Shown here piece by piece: positions 11,190 through 22,007 of a stretch of DNA of 64,000 nt. Numbering within the stretch: the stretch's first letter is position 1; every line of letters starts with the position of its first letter. Made by a program: the position numbers and the translations under genes. The DNA comes from Rhipicephalus microplus. Lineage: Eukaryota; Arthropoda; Arachnida; Ixodida; Ixodidae. The stretch lies in assembly GCF_043290135.1 (NCBI RefSeq), contig NC_134707.1, forward strand, positions 84,896,447 to 84,960,446, written 5' to 3'. The notes under the pieces were generated by a model. The model was not told the origin of the DNA, did no database searches, and saw nothing but the letters and a program-made list of their open reading frames with translations.

Positions 11190-11403
11190 GTATGTGGGGT
11201 TTAACGTCCGAAAACCACCATATGATTATGAAAGACGCCGTAGTGGAGTGCCACGAAAATTTTGACCACCCGGGATTGCACCCACATCAGATCACATGGC
11301 CGTGCAGTATTCATGTCTCCATAGAGAATGCGGCCGTGATCCGATCCTGCAACCTGCGGGTCAGCAGCCGAGAACCTTAGCCACTAGACCACCGCGGCGG
11401 GGC
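11190..11403 (-). mobile_element. Decayed Ruka-like tRNA-derived SINE
   Basis: Aligned with the SINE at 27831-28070, it shares GGGGTTTAACGTCCGAAAACC at one end and the segment ACCTGCGGGTCAGCAGCCGAG...CACCGCGGCGGGG at the other. On the - strand the latter contains an A box (TGGTCTAGTGG). The B box region is damaged, and the middle carries many substitutions, so it is an old copy. No clear flanking duplication. Confidence 0.75.
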
Positions 11404-12410
11404 CACGATATAATCAAAGAGGTTGCGTTACAGAGCCATTTCAATACGTTTGCACTGGAACGCATCAGCGATGTTTTCGTCTGCTGCAGCCATCCTGTGC
11501 TGCACGGACTCGGCACTACCTCATGAGCAGATGCAGGGAATTCATGAACTAGCCTTGCTTGACAGCTTCACTTTTTCGAAACAAATACTGTTGTGCTGCT
11601 AACGCCATGTTCAACTCGTGTAAGAAATGCCAAAGTGCAGCGCCTTCCTGGACCGGTTTTCGTAGTGCAGGCTAAACGAATGGGCCTTCAGCTGCTAAGC
11701 GAAGCATGCAAAGGTGTGACGCACACACAAAGCAGCATTTCTTCAGCGTCGCCATAAAGTTTCTGCTACCAGCACACTGTCTAATCAAGGAGTCGAAATG
11801 TTCTTGAAGTTCACAGAATGATCAAGTTCTCAGCGAATCGTTGTATTTAGCGCTCGCAGAAATTTCTGGGTGGCACGACGGACAGTTGGGACAGCAGGCT
11901 TGCTGAAAATAATTTGTACTTCTGCTCAGTTGTGTCGATCAGGAACATGGCAATGCATGGCAAGGTGACTGTTAAGAAAGGTCATAGGCAAGCAGGCAAA
12001 TCGGAGTTTTTGGCTATATTATTGCGATAACTGCAGAAAAATAATTTTTAAGTGCACCAGCAGTGCATGCAGAGGTGAAAAGAAGTTCAAGCATTTTTAA
12101 TGGGTTGCGGCCGCTGTGAAGCGTGTGACTCGATACCTGCCTTTGACAACGGTGACACTCGGGGTTATGGTGCGGGGCCATTCCGAGCCAATTGACCGGC
12201 TCTTAGCCCTTGACCGCCTTCAATGTTATCAACAAATGTATTACACACCTAATTTTATATACCCCGGAGCAAGCTTATTTTGCACCCAGGCATCTGGCGA
12301 GCCAAGCGAATACTCTTGCACCCAGCCCAGATGCGGCAATTTCTGCATTACCAGCGCTTTAATGCTGTCGTGTCAAAACAATTTTCCAGTCATAAGCCTC
12401 CCAACCACGG
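11404..12410. other. No gene seen
   Basis: Short frames only. The stretch 11640-12010 has the look of an old interspersed repeat, but I could not match it within the window. Confidence 0.35.
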
Positions 12411-12580
12411 CCAGGGGGCGCTGCGCCGCACGCGTTTCGCCGTGTTTCTAGCAAAAACCTGGCGCTCTCTCGCCTTCTGCTTGCGATGCCTCAACACGTT
12501 CAAACGCTTTACACGTGCTGTTGTGTGGTTGCGCTGCACGTGCAGCGTCACCTGTGACTTGCTCCGAAGGTTTAAAAAGA
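12411..12580. repeat. Dispersed repeat R2, copy 1
   Basis: The segment GGGGGCGCTGCGCC ... CTAGCAAAAACC ... CACGTGCTGTTGTGTGG ... TGCAGCGTCACCTGTGACT matches 18031-18210 in order and spacing. No ORF is shared between the copies, so it is probably a non-coding interspersed repeat. Confidence 0.6.
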
Positions 12581-12752
12581 TTGTAAAAACATTTTCACGG
12601 TGTGAATCTTATCAGAACCGAGAATGAATCATTGGCAACCTTTGCGGGACCCAGCGAGTCAAGCACGAAGTCCTTAACAAATGCATGTAAATTTGTGCAT
12701 ATAGATGGTGAACAGCCACATTTCTATGGCATTCAAAGTGAGAAGCACGGAC

Positions 12753-12862
12753 TGTTGGCCGAGTTGGTCATTCCTCTTAACTGATTTGCGGGAAAAATTT
12801 GAAATACAAGAAGACGACACCCAGACACAGCGCACAGGTGCGCTGTGTCTTTCTTTGGTATT
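12753..12862. repeat. Foldback repeat with 13-bp perfect stem
   Basis: The segment contains GGCCGAGTTGGTCATTCCT and, further on, AGACACAGCGCAC (12823-12835), two unpaired bases, then its exact complement (12838-12850). From memory, repeats with this arrangement are frequent in tick genomes; that part is recall, not something shown here. Confidence 0.5.
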
Positions 12863-13685
12863 CAATTTTTTTTCACGCAACTCAGTTAGTACAAATGGAG
12901 GTGGCAGCGCGAATTGTATACGTATGTTACCTGTAAACGCACATTTGCTGCGACATTCGTGTCTTCTCGGAACTTTCGGCAAACCACCACCATTCTTTCG
13001 CGTGCGTATGTATTTAGAGTTCTGATTTCAGTTGCTTCAATGCCAAGTTGGTCACGTGGCTTTGAGTTAATTAGGAGGTTAGTGTGAAGAGAGTAAAATG
13101 ACGTCTGCTCTGTAGAGTATCTGGCATCATTTGAATGCGGATTGTTAAGTTTCATAAGAAATTCACTTTTGCTGAGGTTTTCATCAGATAATAATAATGT
13201 CGTATCGTAAGTTCAATGACGCCTTTGATTTTTCGGCAGATCCTTCAAAAGTATATATACGATTATGCGCAGAAAAAAGTATTTTATGTCCACTTCGACT
13301 ATGCATGGTTCTTGAAGCGCACGTTTCCTTTCGGATAAGATGCACGCCTTATCCCACAGCGTGTTCACTGATTGGAATGTCGATTTGGTTTTTTGGACAG
13401 CTCACTTGGTGGTCGTCATATTGTCACGACGTCAAAACAGAGGTCTTGCCGCAGTGTTTGAGACAGCGGAAGCAGGCCGGTTCTTTCATAGAACGCTCAA
13501 GAGAGTTCTTTTTCTTCCATTTTATTTTACTTCATGGCACATGCACAACTGCCATTGTATTTCTTTTTGACAAGCACGTGATAATATATTACAATACGCA
13601 CTTTAGGATCGAGCATGTTTATAATGTCGCGTATTTTTACCTCCAATAAGTGCGTGCAATTTCGCAAAACCATAGAAGTTTTTTT
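12863..13685. other. No gene seen
   Basis: A 150-codon frame at 13197-13649 has no recognisable domain and a composition like the surrounding non-coding DNA. I would not call it a gene. Confidence 0.35.
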
Positions 13686-14165
13686 CTGCCTTCTTCAAGA
13701 TACGGATCTTTCTTTTCACTATGAGGTTTAGTGTTATTTTGACGTATGTATATGCATGTCGTGTTTCTTGACCCATTTTTGCGAATAAAACGTGTATTTC
13801 TTCTGGCGCAAAATATTTGCTCAAGCGATTAAGCTTATTCTAAACCGTCAATAAATCAATACAGACGAAATAATTAGGTAGAACACTACAGATAAACAAG
13901 ACTTGTGTGAAAACAGGCATACGAACTGCTTGATAGAGTCATAAAAAACGTCCTTTACAACATCAGCTGTACACTTAACACAGAAAGAGGTGTCAGGACC
14001 CCTCCCCCCTAAAAAAAAAGAAAAAAACACAGATTCAGAACGATGGGGGAAGCCCTCTATCTTCGTGCATCTGGACAGGACGGAGAGATCTGGGGGGTGT
14101 CATATTTTTGTCTGCCCTATTTACTATCTCGGAGGGGTCTCATTATTGTTTAAGTGCTGGCAATA
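13686..14165. repeat. 3'-part fragment of the 3.3-kb unit
   Basis: From CAAGATACGGATCTTTCTTTTC to the GTTTAAGTGCTGG motif, this aligns with 9756-10205 of the solitary copy and with the region after the acidic ORF in array units, including the AATAAAACGTGTATTTCTTC poly(A)-signal area. It starts inside the last codons of the acidic ORF and is closer to the solitary copy than to the array. Confidence 0.75.
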
Positions 14166-14319
14166 GAGCGTTTTAGCCTTACCTATTGAGGAATTTCAAT
14201 GCTGTAGTGAATTTTCCAACGTAGATAGATGTGCTCTTTCTTAAGTTTTGTGACATTGTTCGTGAATGTCTATCAGAGGGTGAGCCTCAAGCATATATAA
14301 ATGAAGCTAAAAGACCCAT

Positions 14320-14890
14320 GGTTCCATAAAGATATAATTCATCTCACTCGTTGCGTATCGCGCTTACGCAAGAATCGTCAATAAGAGTGTGATGGTAATG
14401 CTTTTTCATTTATTGCGTTCAAAAGTAAATTAGAAGCTAGAATGAAAGCGGCTATGAAGTACTACATTAGTAATGCCTTGGTTACATTTAGGAGAAAGGA
14501 ATTTTTTTTAGGTTCTATAGGTCGATTTGAACTGCATCGTCTGGGCTCTCGTAATTCATTTTTCATGGCCAATCTTTCTCAAACGCTGAAGATATAACAA
14601 ATGCCCATAATGATTACCTAAACTGCGTTTTTTTTTCAATATTCGCAGCACTCATTTATTTCAAACACGATCTTCTCTTCCTAATCAGGAGAAAAACTAC
14701 TACGGAGAACAAAGAGCTTGTATCAAAACAATTCGATACAAGCTCTTCGAAAACTGTTGTCTTCGACGCCCGTTAAGCAACTGGACAAAAGAATGCTGAC
14801 TCACAGCGGATAAAAGCTTTGGTTAGACTCGAATATGCGCTCATTACTTTCTCACCTCACCACAAACATAACTATGTTACAATGTGCTTA
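14320..14890 (+). pseudogene. Relic of a non-LTR retrotransposon ORF2
   Basis: Broken frames give PWFHKDIIHLTRCVSRLRKN, FKSKLEARMKAAMKYYI and NAHNDYLNCVF, as in the linker between endonuclease and reverse transcriptase. After a large internal deletion, VRLEYALITFSPHHKHN near 14825 corresponds to the RxxLEYASVVWSPHH region near the C-terminus. The whole catalytic core is missing. Confidence 0.55.
14712..14747. repeat. Perfect 13-bp inverted repeat, 10-base loop
   Basis: AAGAGCTTGTATC at 14712-14724 is followed by a 10-base loop and its exact complement at 14735-14747. It lies inside the non-LTR relic and may be a by-product of the deletion that removed the core. Confidence 0.7.
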
Positions 14891-15303
14891 AAAAACACAA
14901 CTACTGTTTATATTTTGTCACTGTCACCGAACGCTTTTGGTACCGGCGTACATGTCTAATGAGAATGGGAGATTCAAGTACAGGTTCAGCAGCGCTCCTC
15001 TCGAGTTGCTGCAATCGACAGGGACGGTACTAGGGTCAGATACACTCCACCTCAGTAGAACTGCTAGTGACTGAGGTGCTTGGATGTTGCCCGAACGTCG
15101 TGGCTTCTATGCCGGCCGTGGCGGTCGCATTTAAACGGAGGGTTAATTGTATAAGTTCGTGTATATTGAGTTGTCGGTGCACGTTAAACAACACAAAACG
15201 GTAAGAAATTCCAGAACGCTTCATTGCGGCGTCTCTGATAATATTATCGCAGTTTTAGAATGTAAAAGCCCGGTTAGTAATATTATTATTATTTGGGTCA
15301 TAT

Positions 15304-15603
15304 TGTAAAGGTGCTGACACCTCTTGTGAAGGTGTTTGCGCCGCGTGGCGCGTGTGTTCTGCACAAAAACCGTCTTTTGGGGTCACAACTTTTCAACGGT
15401 TAGGTGCCGGTGTGATTGCGATCGTTGATCATATATTTGATGTTATAAATAATTTGACTGACAATATCGTCGTTCTACAAGTAGTAAATAAGTTTGTGTT
15501 GATCGGTTCGTTTCGACCGCGTCTTCTGTGTCCGTTAACTCCAAGAGCAGGGCGTCTCTCCACATCGAGACCCCACACTGGCTGCCCAACGTGGACCTCT
15601 TGG
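15304..15603 (+). mobile_element. Possible solo LTR with primer-binding-like site
   Basis: A segment starting TGTAAAGGTGCTGACACC and ending CGAGACCCCACA (about 15583) is followed within a base or two by TGGCTGCCCAACGTGGACC, which has the TGG start and overall look of a tRNA primer binding site. No second LTR and no gag or pol frame follows, so this can only be an LTR-retrotransposon fragment or a coincidence. Confidence 0.3.
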
Positions 15604-17547
15604 AGCATCACACGACAGTTTTCGCGTTTCGGTACAAGCTTCTGTTTGAGCCGGGCTAGAGTAGGCCTAAGGTGGTTAGGGGGACTTCCATTGCTAGAGT
15701 CGGCGGTTTGCTTTCTTGAGAGCGGGGGATTGATTTTAAAGACAACGGTCTGTCTTGGGGACCTTCGACGCAAAAAACTTTGGTCTGTCTGTACATTTCT
15801 CTGTTTGTCCGCCATTAACGGTACCTTAAACGGCACTAAAGTGGCCAAACAATACTCCAAACGGCCAAGCCCATCCGCAGCGCCCACCAATATTGATTCA
15901 GCGTACAACTTGTGCTATTGTCAATTAAAAAGCAGTTATTGTGCATATCTGAGGCACCATAACAACACGTCAATATTCTGTATGTGTGTCTCTTACTAGA
16001 AAAAGCATACATAAGTAATTATAAAAACCATTGAGTTTGTCACGTTGTGCTGACCAAGCGACGCTTGCACGAAAAGGCAAGTGTTTCCAACGCTTTGCTA
16101 AGACGACACGGTGGTGGCACCAACCCGTCGCCTTGCGTTCTATACCTTATCACCTCCAAGACGGGCGTGCAGGGGGCGCGCGCTTCGTTTTCCCAAGATA
16201 ACTGCCAGATAGCGCTCATGTCTTACATGTGACGTAACTTGATACCCTCGTTCGCCTCTGCTGTACGTTCTAGGCACTTTAACGCAGTGCCTCCAGAATA
16301 CCATTCACCGATTGTCTTGCGCAGAACATCAAATAAATGTTTTGTTCACTCTCTTAAGACGCAAGATTATTGTATTTCGACGACATTTGCAATGTAACAT
16401 GCAGATACGGGGCCAATTTTTGAAACGTGTGATAACTTGTTAGCACGTTGAGTATTTTTTTCTGATCGAAGTGTTTTTCTTTCTTTTTTCCCTGTTGACA
16501 TTGGTTTTCAAGAACGTTGTTGAATTGGTACGAGAGCCATGCGGTCTGCACCCTGGTATGAGCAGAGCTTAGAGCACGTGAATTTTGGGCCAAGGCCAAA
16601 GCGAGTGAGTACTGAAGCCTCGTGGGTGGTCCGATTTTTCCTCTATCTCTTTGGGCCCAGGAAGCCGGGCGTCGTTGCTGTCGTTGTCTTGCGGCTCGAC
16701 GCCGTTGTGACACCGTCCGGGACGGCGGACGCCGATCGCTCGGTGTGGGCCACTGCTTGTTCGCCGAGTGTGTACGGCCACCTGACAGAAAGGACGTCTC
16801 CTTGCGGCTGCCTCTTCTGCGCCTAGGCTGGGTGGATGACAGTTGTCGTCAAGCGACTCATTAGGCTAATGACTCTGCGCAGCCGCCTCTCGCACGTGCC
16901 ACAACTATAGGTGGATCGTGGCGTTGAGGTGTTGCACTCGGCTTTCCTCATTTTTTTTTTCATCTTGCAATGCACGAGTTTGGAAAAGTTTTCCTTTAGC
17001 TGGGTGTCTCAGCTGCCACCGATGAATTAGCTAGCAGTACTGACCATCTTACCATGTGAGCGAGGAGCCCGAAGCTCCCTTCCCTTAGCTTCACAGCATT
17101 GTTGTCTCGAGTGTTTTTAGTGTACACATCGCGGGGATGTAACCCGCGGCTGGCTGTCTTCTGCACATGGTCAGCACCGCCGGCCAGGAATGCGGTCGTG
17201 AGGCCAGGCGATGTACATGACTGGGACCTGCGCATCTGCCTGCAGCCCAGCGACCTCGTGATTGCTGGTCGTAACTAGAAGACGTGTGGGAGCAAGTGAT
17301 AGTTCATCGTGCCGACGGCAACGTTGCTGTTGCTGGACCGGCACTGAGGTGAAGTCGTCGAGCCGGACAGTGCAGCAGTGTCGACCGGTGGCGGTGTCGT
17401 GGTGCACAGACATTACGCAGGGACATGTGTTGTCATTTTTGTTAGAGCTTGTGTAGCCTATTTCTTTTCTGTTTCTTTTTTTTCGGGATATGGTTCGAGT
17501 TAAGTTTGAGAGGATGCGGGGTTGCTATCGCCCCTGTAAAGTTGTTT
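15604..17547. other. No gene seen; includes a probable interspersed repeat at about 16195-16360
   Basis: Frames here are short and lack domains. The segment 16240-16350 (CTCTGCTGTACGTTCTAGGC to AATAAATGTTTTGTTC) resembles a repeat I recall from tick sequence, but that is recall only. The GC-rich region 16640-17430 could be retroelement 5' UTR; nothing decides it. Confidence 0.3.
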
Positions 17548-17617
17548 GCAAACGAGAAATGTCAGTGAATGGCACCACGTGTCAGTGAAACTCGGCAAAC
17601 GAGAAATGTCAGTGAAT
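17548..17617. repeat. 23-bp direct repeat, 47-bp period
   Basis: GCAAACGAGAAATGTCAGTG plus AAT occurs at 17548-17570 and again, unchanged, at 17595-17617. TGTCAGTGAA also occurs once in the spacer. Confidence 0.8.
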
Positions 17618-17635
17618 TTCGATAACAGATCAGAT

Positions 17636-18005
17636 TGCTATAGCTTGTGTGGCTCAGTCTTTGTAAAGTGATCATACGTAGGTTGTGCTTTCGTATCGTG
17701 TCTGAAGGATCAAAATCGAAATGAAAACAGATACGAAGACAGGTACAGTAAACTAACCAAGCCGGGTAAACGTCACGACAAACGTTTGGTACGTTTCGCG
17801 CACAACCATTTCGGTAAACTCGCAATCTTTCGGGGCCAAGGAAATGGGTAACCTTCAATTACGAAAAGGCGATATAGTTTGTGGCTGTACTCGTCTACTA
17901 CGACGGCTCCTTACTAAATCATTATGTGATGTCCTAATAGTGTCGTGTGATGACGCTTCCTGGTGGCAGTGAAGACTGGACGGCTACGTTCTGAGCCAGT
18001 TTGCG
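17636..18005. repeat. Dispersed repeat R1, copy 1
   Basis: This stretch aligns with 28630-29010: shared anchors are GTCACGACA, TTTCGGG, ACGACGGC-CTCCTTACT-AATCA, CTAA-ACTGTCGTG, ACGCTTC and GAGCCAGTTTG-GAGT. The copies are well diverged. Neither has a conserved frame. Confidence 0.6.
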
Positions 18006-18030
18006 AGTCCAGTATAAGTCTCCTAAACTT

Positions 18031-18210
18031 GGCCTGGGGGCGCTGCAACACGCGGGTTTCACGGCCTGTCTAGCAAAAACCGGTTGCTCAGTGCCCCGCT
18101 TCCGCCTCCTGCGGGCGCTGTGTCAGCACGTTCACGCACACTGCACGTGCTGTTGTCTGGTGACCCTGCACATGCAGCGTCACCTGTGACTAGCGTCAGA
18201 TTTATAAGGT
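18031..18210. repeat. Dispersed repeat R2, copy 2
   Basis: Partner of 12411-12580. Here it directly follows repeat R1, whereas at 12411 it stands alone, so R1 and R2 are separate units or one longer element with a truncated copy. Confidence 0.6.
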
Positions 18211-18337
18211 GTTTTAAACTCAGCATTTTTAGGGGCGAAAATCGTTATAGCGGCACCCGTTCGTCCCTCGTGGCCGTAGTAGAAGTGTGTAAAGAGTATC
18301 ACATTTTGACCTCCAAGGTGGTGCCGGTGAGAGATTT

Positions 18338-18478
18338 CTTCTGTGCGTTGTTGAACAATAAAAGATAGTGCTCAATGTGCATGCCAAGGGCTGCTAAGGG
18401 GGAATGAGAGACAGGAAAATTCGGCTTTTAGGTAACGCGCTCGCTGTGAATTTTTTATTGTTCAACAACGCACAGAAG
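18338..18478. repeat. 26-bp inverted repeat carrying AATAAA on both arms
   Basis: The arm 18338-18363 (CTTCTGTGCGTTGTTGAACA then ATAAAA) and the arm 18453-18478 are exact complements, separated by 89 bp. Each arm reads AATAAA outward-in, on opposite strands, so the two poly(A)-like motifs face each other. Confidence 0.8.
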
Positions 18479-18736
18479 ACAAGAAAGGGTTGCTACGTTA
18501 TACTCGCTGGGCGTAATCTCCTAGGTTTTAGAAAAGTTCGGCGAGCGTTGGGTCGCAGTGCCATGAATACAGTGAACTAGTAAATACCATGAAGTAGATG
18601 TGGTTAAGCGCAAGCCGTAAGAAAGTGTGCGTGTGCTCCTCTCGTTCAGTCCTTGGAATGTCCGCTGGATGGCGGTGCTTCTATATGAGGAATATATAAT
18701 GAAAAGTTGTGAGATGGTGGTACTTGGAGTGTTGAA

Positions 18737-18985
18737 TAGGTGGACGAACGGACACCGAACAGATGCTTGGACGAACAGATGCTTGGACGGACGCACGGAT
18801 GGCTGAACGGACGGATGGACGCATGGACGGACGCAGGAGCGGATGCATGGACGAAAGCAGGGACGGACGCACAGATGAACATGCGGATGCACGAACAGAC
18901 GCACGCACGGACGGGCGGAGTGACGCACGGGCAGCACCACAGACGCACGCAGGGATGGATGGAAGCAAGAACGAATGCACGGACG
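18737..18985. repeat. GGACG/GCACG minisatellite
   Basis: Imperfect tandem repeat of GACGGACGCAC- and GATGGACG-type units. It opens long frames on both strands with Asp-Gly-Arg-Thr or Ser-Val-Arg-Pro repeats; these come from the repeat and are not genes. Confidence 0.85.
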
Positions 18986-19857
18986 GGTGCTTCGCCCCAC
19001 TATTCATCATTCACTACGTGAATATGCTGCCATTTTTTTTGTTTCGTACACATGCAAGAAATGGTATGGTCAGATATTCCCCTTAGGCTTTCGTTTTTTT
19101 ATCTCTAAGCCAAACGCAAATACGTGAGAAGAAGTCGCCAGGCCTACGCGGCACACGCAGCACAGTCGCAGCAAAAGTTTGAAGAGCAACCTTTCAGATC
19201 TTTTGTTATACACTCTTTCGGTAATTGCTACAAACACACTAGCAGGGTACCAACTATAGCGCAATAAATCACAATTTTTGTGTGGTAGGGAGTCATTCAC
19301 TGTACGGCATTCTTCGGAGAAGCATGGTACCCACTATACTTGCAAGGAATCTTGTCCAATTTATGTGTTGTGGCTAACAGCGAGAAAAAACTATGCCTGA
19401 AGAGATTATAATGAGGTGGATATTTCGATGACCCACTGGTCACGCAATGCGCATTGTGTGGTTCAGATATTAGCTGCTTTGGTGCTCTAAGATACTTTAT
19501 TAGTTATACTAACGCGATTTCTTTCCTGGCATGAAGCTCGATGCTCTTGTGTCCTTGGCGTTTCTCATTTACCTATAAAAACAGAATATCGGTAGAACTG
19601 CGATTTCAAAAAAAAAACGCGATGAAACGTCATCCCTCTTCTTATATACCGGTCATGGGCAGAAAAAAAAGTGGTTTCTCACACGAAGGGGCAGTTGAAG
19701 TCAAAAGCCTTCATTGTCATCGTGAACATCAGCAGTGGTGCCGTTGGCGGCTGGGCAAGGCCTACAGCGTATTAGCAACGCCCGTTTGCTTCAGCTATCC
19801 TTGTCAGTCTGCTGTTTGTTTACTATATCCTTCAGGAATGAGGGGTAGTTGACGGCA

Positions 19858-20444
19858 GTTTACGATAGACTTTAGGAAAAAAGTTGTCGAGTATGCCGAA
19901 GCGCATGGTAGCTGCCAGGTTACGGTGCGGGAATTCGGTGTATCGGAGAAAAGTGTCTGATACTGGAGAAACGAAAACCAGCGCATCAAATCTTACAACA
20001 ACAACAAAAAGCGTCGTTTCCTGGACAGACTGCAGTGCACCCCGAACTGGAAATGCTACTCACCTAATTCGTCCGGGAGCTGCGTGCGAGGTTGCCACCC
20101 GTAACAGCGGAGTGCATCCTCGTGAAAGCTCTGAAGATGGCGCGCGGCTCCGCGTTCACCAGACTGAAATTCAAGGGCTCGCCATAGTGTGTGTGTGTGT
20201 GTGTGTGCCAATTTACGAAGTGGCAGGACTTTGCGCTGAGGGGCGTACTTGCGTGTGCCGAAAACTGCCCGAAGATTTCGATAACAAGTTGGTCGAGTAT
20301 CAGCGCTTCGTCATCGGGCATCGTCGACAGCGTTGCTACATGGGCAACGCTGACGGAACTCCGATCTGGTTCGATATGCCTTCGACCACTGAGACATTCT
20401 ATCAAGTGAAACTCTGGACAACGGGAATTCACAATTTACATTGA
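19858..20444 (+). pseudogene. pogo/Tigger-like transposase relic
   Basis: The first part reads VVEYAEAHGSCQVTVREFGVSEKSV, a stop, then YWRNEN: the N-terminal psq-type helix-turn-helix of pogo/CENP-B transposases. Next, in shifted frames, come VRELRARGCH-like and AECILVKALKMARGSAFT (second DNA-binding region). After a (GT)n tract, LPEDFDNKLVEYQRFVI and GNADGTPIWFDMPSTTET mark the start of the DDE_1 catalytic domain with its first Asp. The rest of the domain is missing. Such enzymes cut and paste at TA sites; this copy is dead. Confidence 0.7.
20187..20207. repeat. (GT)n microsatellite
   Basis: About ten GT units inside the pogo relic. Confidence 0.95.
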
Positions 20445-20783
20445 TGCTCACGTGCACAGCCGATTAAAGAAAGCTGTCCCCTTATATCATTTTCAGAAGA
20501 AACGGTTAACCAAAAGAAGTTTTTCCCCGAGATGTTATCGTGACAGCGAACAAAAAAGTATTCATGAAATAGTTCCTCATGCTTGAGTGGATCCGGCTTG
20601 TGTCGAGTCGGTCGCCCAGTGTGCTCTTTCAGCAACCGAGCATGTTGGTGCTCAACTTATTTAGAGGCTACCTCACGACCGATTTAAACGGACCTCTTTC
20701 CGATGGCCAGAAGGGCCATTCATGATCTCTAGGGGACTAACATCAATCCTCCAGCCTCTTGGACGTAGTGCTCAATAACGCCT

Positions 20784-21035
20784 TCATAGATCGCGTGCGC
20801 GAGCTCTATACTGAGTGGATGCTGGGCGCATATGACGTCCACTTCTCGCGACTGTTTTTGGCTTGGTGTCGGCAGCTAGGAAATCTCTCCCGGAAGATAT
20901 GCTGCGCAATTCCTTACGCAAATGTTGCATCAGCAACGGATTGGACGGAACGGAGGATGATCCACTCTGGGACGTAACTATACTGAGGAAGAGACGTCGT
21001 CGGACTGAGGTTCGAACTAGTCTGACTGATAGCAC
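20784..21035 (-). pseudogene. N-terminal part of the unit's - strand ORF, solitary copy
   Basis: This 83-residue frame reads MLSVRLVRTSVRRRLFLSIV, then PSNPLLMQHLRKELRSISS, TKPKTVA and ARARDL, matching residues 1-50 of the ORF at 8452-7703. It shows that the frame is open for about 30 codons upstream of MQHLRK in this copy; array units are open back to a stop before ERRRLFLFIVTS. The 1.6-kb insert removes the continuation. Confidence 0.35.
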
Positions 21036-21072
21036 TTTGTGGCTTTCTAGCGTTTAACTACATAATATTGGT

Positions 21073-21468
21073 GTGGAAATAGAAACAAACGTCACCACAG
21101 TGCTAGTGGTTGTGTCGCTTATTTATCAAGACAAGGGTGCGCCCCGATACTGTGCAATATTAAAGAAAATCATGGAATTTTTCTATACCAAACATTTAAG
21201 CTCTAATAGCAGATGCAGTTTCTTAGTGAATGCACAGGCACTCAAAAAAAAGTGGCTGCCGACTCAGTTCAACAACCAAGTGCAATCGCCCATTTATTTT
21301 GCCGATTTTAATTTTGTGAGGCAAGTGTATCGCTGTCGTGGCGTTTTCGAAGAGCTGATTCATGATAGACTCACTCGATTGTGTCCGGAACTGCGGTATC
21401 GAGCGGTAAAAAACTCGCTAGCTAGAAAATTGGCGGTTTTGGGGTTGAAAGGAAGCGCGCTACACTGA
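21073..21468 (+). CDS. 131-residue ORF in the unit's central region (unknown)
   Basis: The C-terminal 90 residues include LVNAQALKKKWLPTQFNN, DFNFVRQVYRCRGVFEELIH and LCPELRYRAVKNSLARK. The same stretch is partly open, in the same frame, in the solitary copy at 8720-8920, in the first array unit at 30210-30410 and in array units (FANFNFVRQVYRCRGVLERL, CPALWYRAV), but interrupted there by a TGA after the FNT motif and another stop after the A-run. Differences between copies tend to preserve residue class, which suggests past coding. No family is recognised. Confidence 0.35.
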   Translation: MEIETNVTTVLVVVSLIYQDKGAPRYCAILKKIMEFFYTKHLSSNSRCSFLVNAQALKKKWLPTQFNNQVQSPIYFADFNFVRQVYRCRGVFEELIHDRLTRLCPELRYRAVKNSLARKLAVLGLKGSALH

Positions 21469-21786
21469 CGACGCCATTAAAAATTCGCGTGGTGTCATTT
21501 CCTGCGTCACAGCGACAGAAGCGCTGGCCTCTCCAGTGGTTACCGTCGCCAGAACTCGTTTGGCCAACAAGCTGCTGTTCCGACATCGAGAGTGGGGCTT
21601 ATTGGTGGGCGCTGCCGGTGACGTCACTGTTTGAGTGAAAGGTGAGAATGGACACAAGCTCAGCCTTCAGTCGGCTACTGGCTTCAGCATTGAAAGCTTG
21701 TGCGCTGAGTTCAAAACAAAAAAAAGGAACGCTCCCCTGAGCACACTGTTTTATTTTCATGCCCGTCAACCGTGCCCCGAACGTTA

Positions 21787-21850
21787 AGCCCCAACTCCAC
21801 GCACGCGTTCGCGCGCGAGATTCCACGCGCTCACGCGCCTATGCGCTACC
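21787..21850 (+). repeat. Harbinger left terminal inverted repeat
   Basis: About 45 bp nearly perfect complement of the right end, fading afterwards. The preceding TTA is the target duplication. It interrupts the acidic ORF of the older unit copy nine codons after its ATG. Confidence 0.85.
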
Positions 21851-22007
21851 ACATGACGGCCGGAGACGGCGCGCCAGGCGAAGCGCGCGCGTTCGGAAAG
21901 ATCTGGCTATGCCAGATATTTTTACACGCGCCGGAAGTTGCTCCCTCGGCAGCAGCCAATCAAACGTCGCTGCCGCGGGCTTCGGCTCCTCCTGTCTCTC
22001 AGCCGCA

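Larger units (their letters stand above)
19034..21786. repeat. Diverged copy of the 3.3-kb unit, split by a 1.6-kb insert and truncated by Harbinger
   Basis: 19034-19150 aligns with the part of the array unit around TTTGTTTCGTACA ... CTACGCGG. The alignment resumes at about 20745 (CTCCAGCCT-TTG-ACGTAGTGCTC) and runs to the first codons of the acidic ORF (MPVNRAPNV, ATG at 21759). The intervening 19151-20744 is foreign and contains the pogo relic. The copy ends at the Harbinger terminus at 21787; what follows Harbinger at 27682 does not resume the unit, so its right part is lost. Confidence 0.75.

Noticed and set aside
13197..13649. 150-codon + strand frame
   Set aside because: No domain, no repeat partner, unremarkable composition; probably chance.
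18521..19086. Long frames on both strands with Asp-Gly-Arg-Thr or Ser-Val-Arg-Pro repeats
   Set aside because: They arise from the GGACG/GCACG minisatellite and are open on several frames at once; repeat-driven, not genes.
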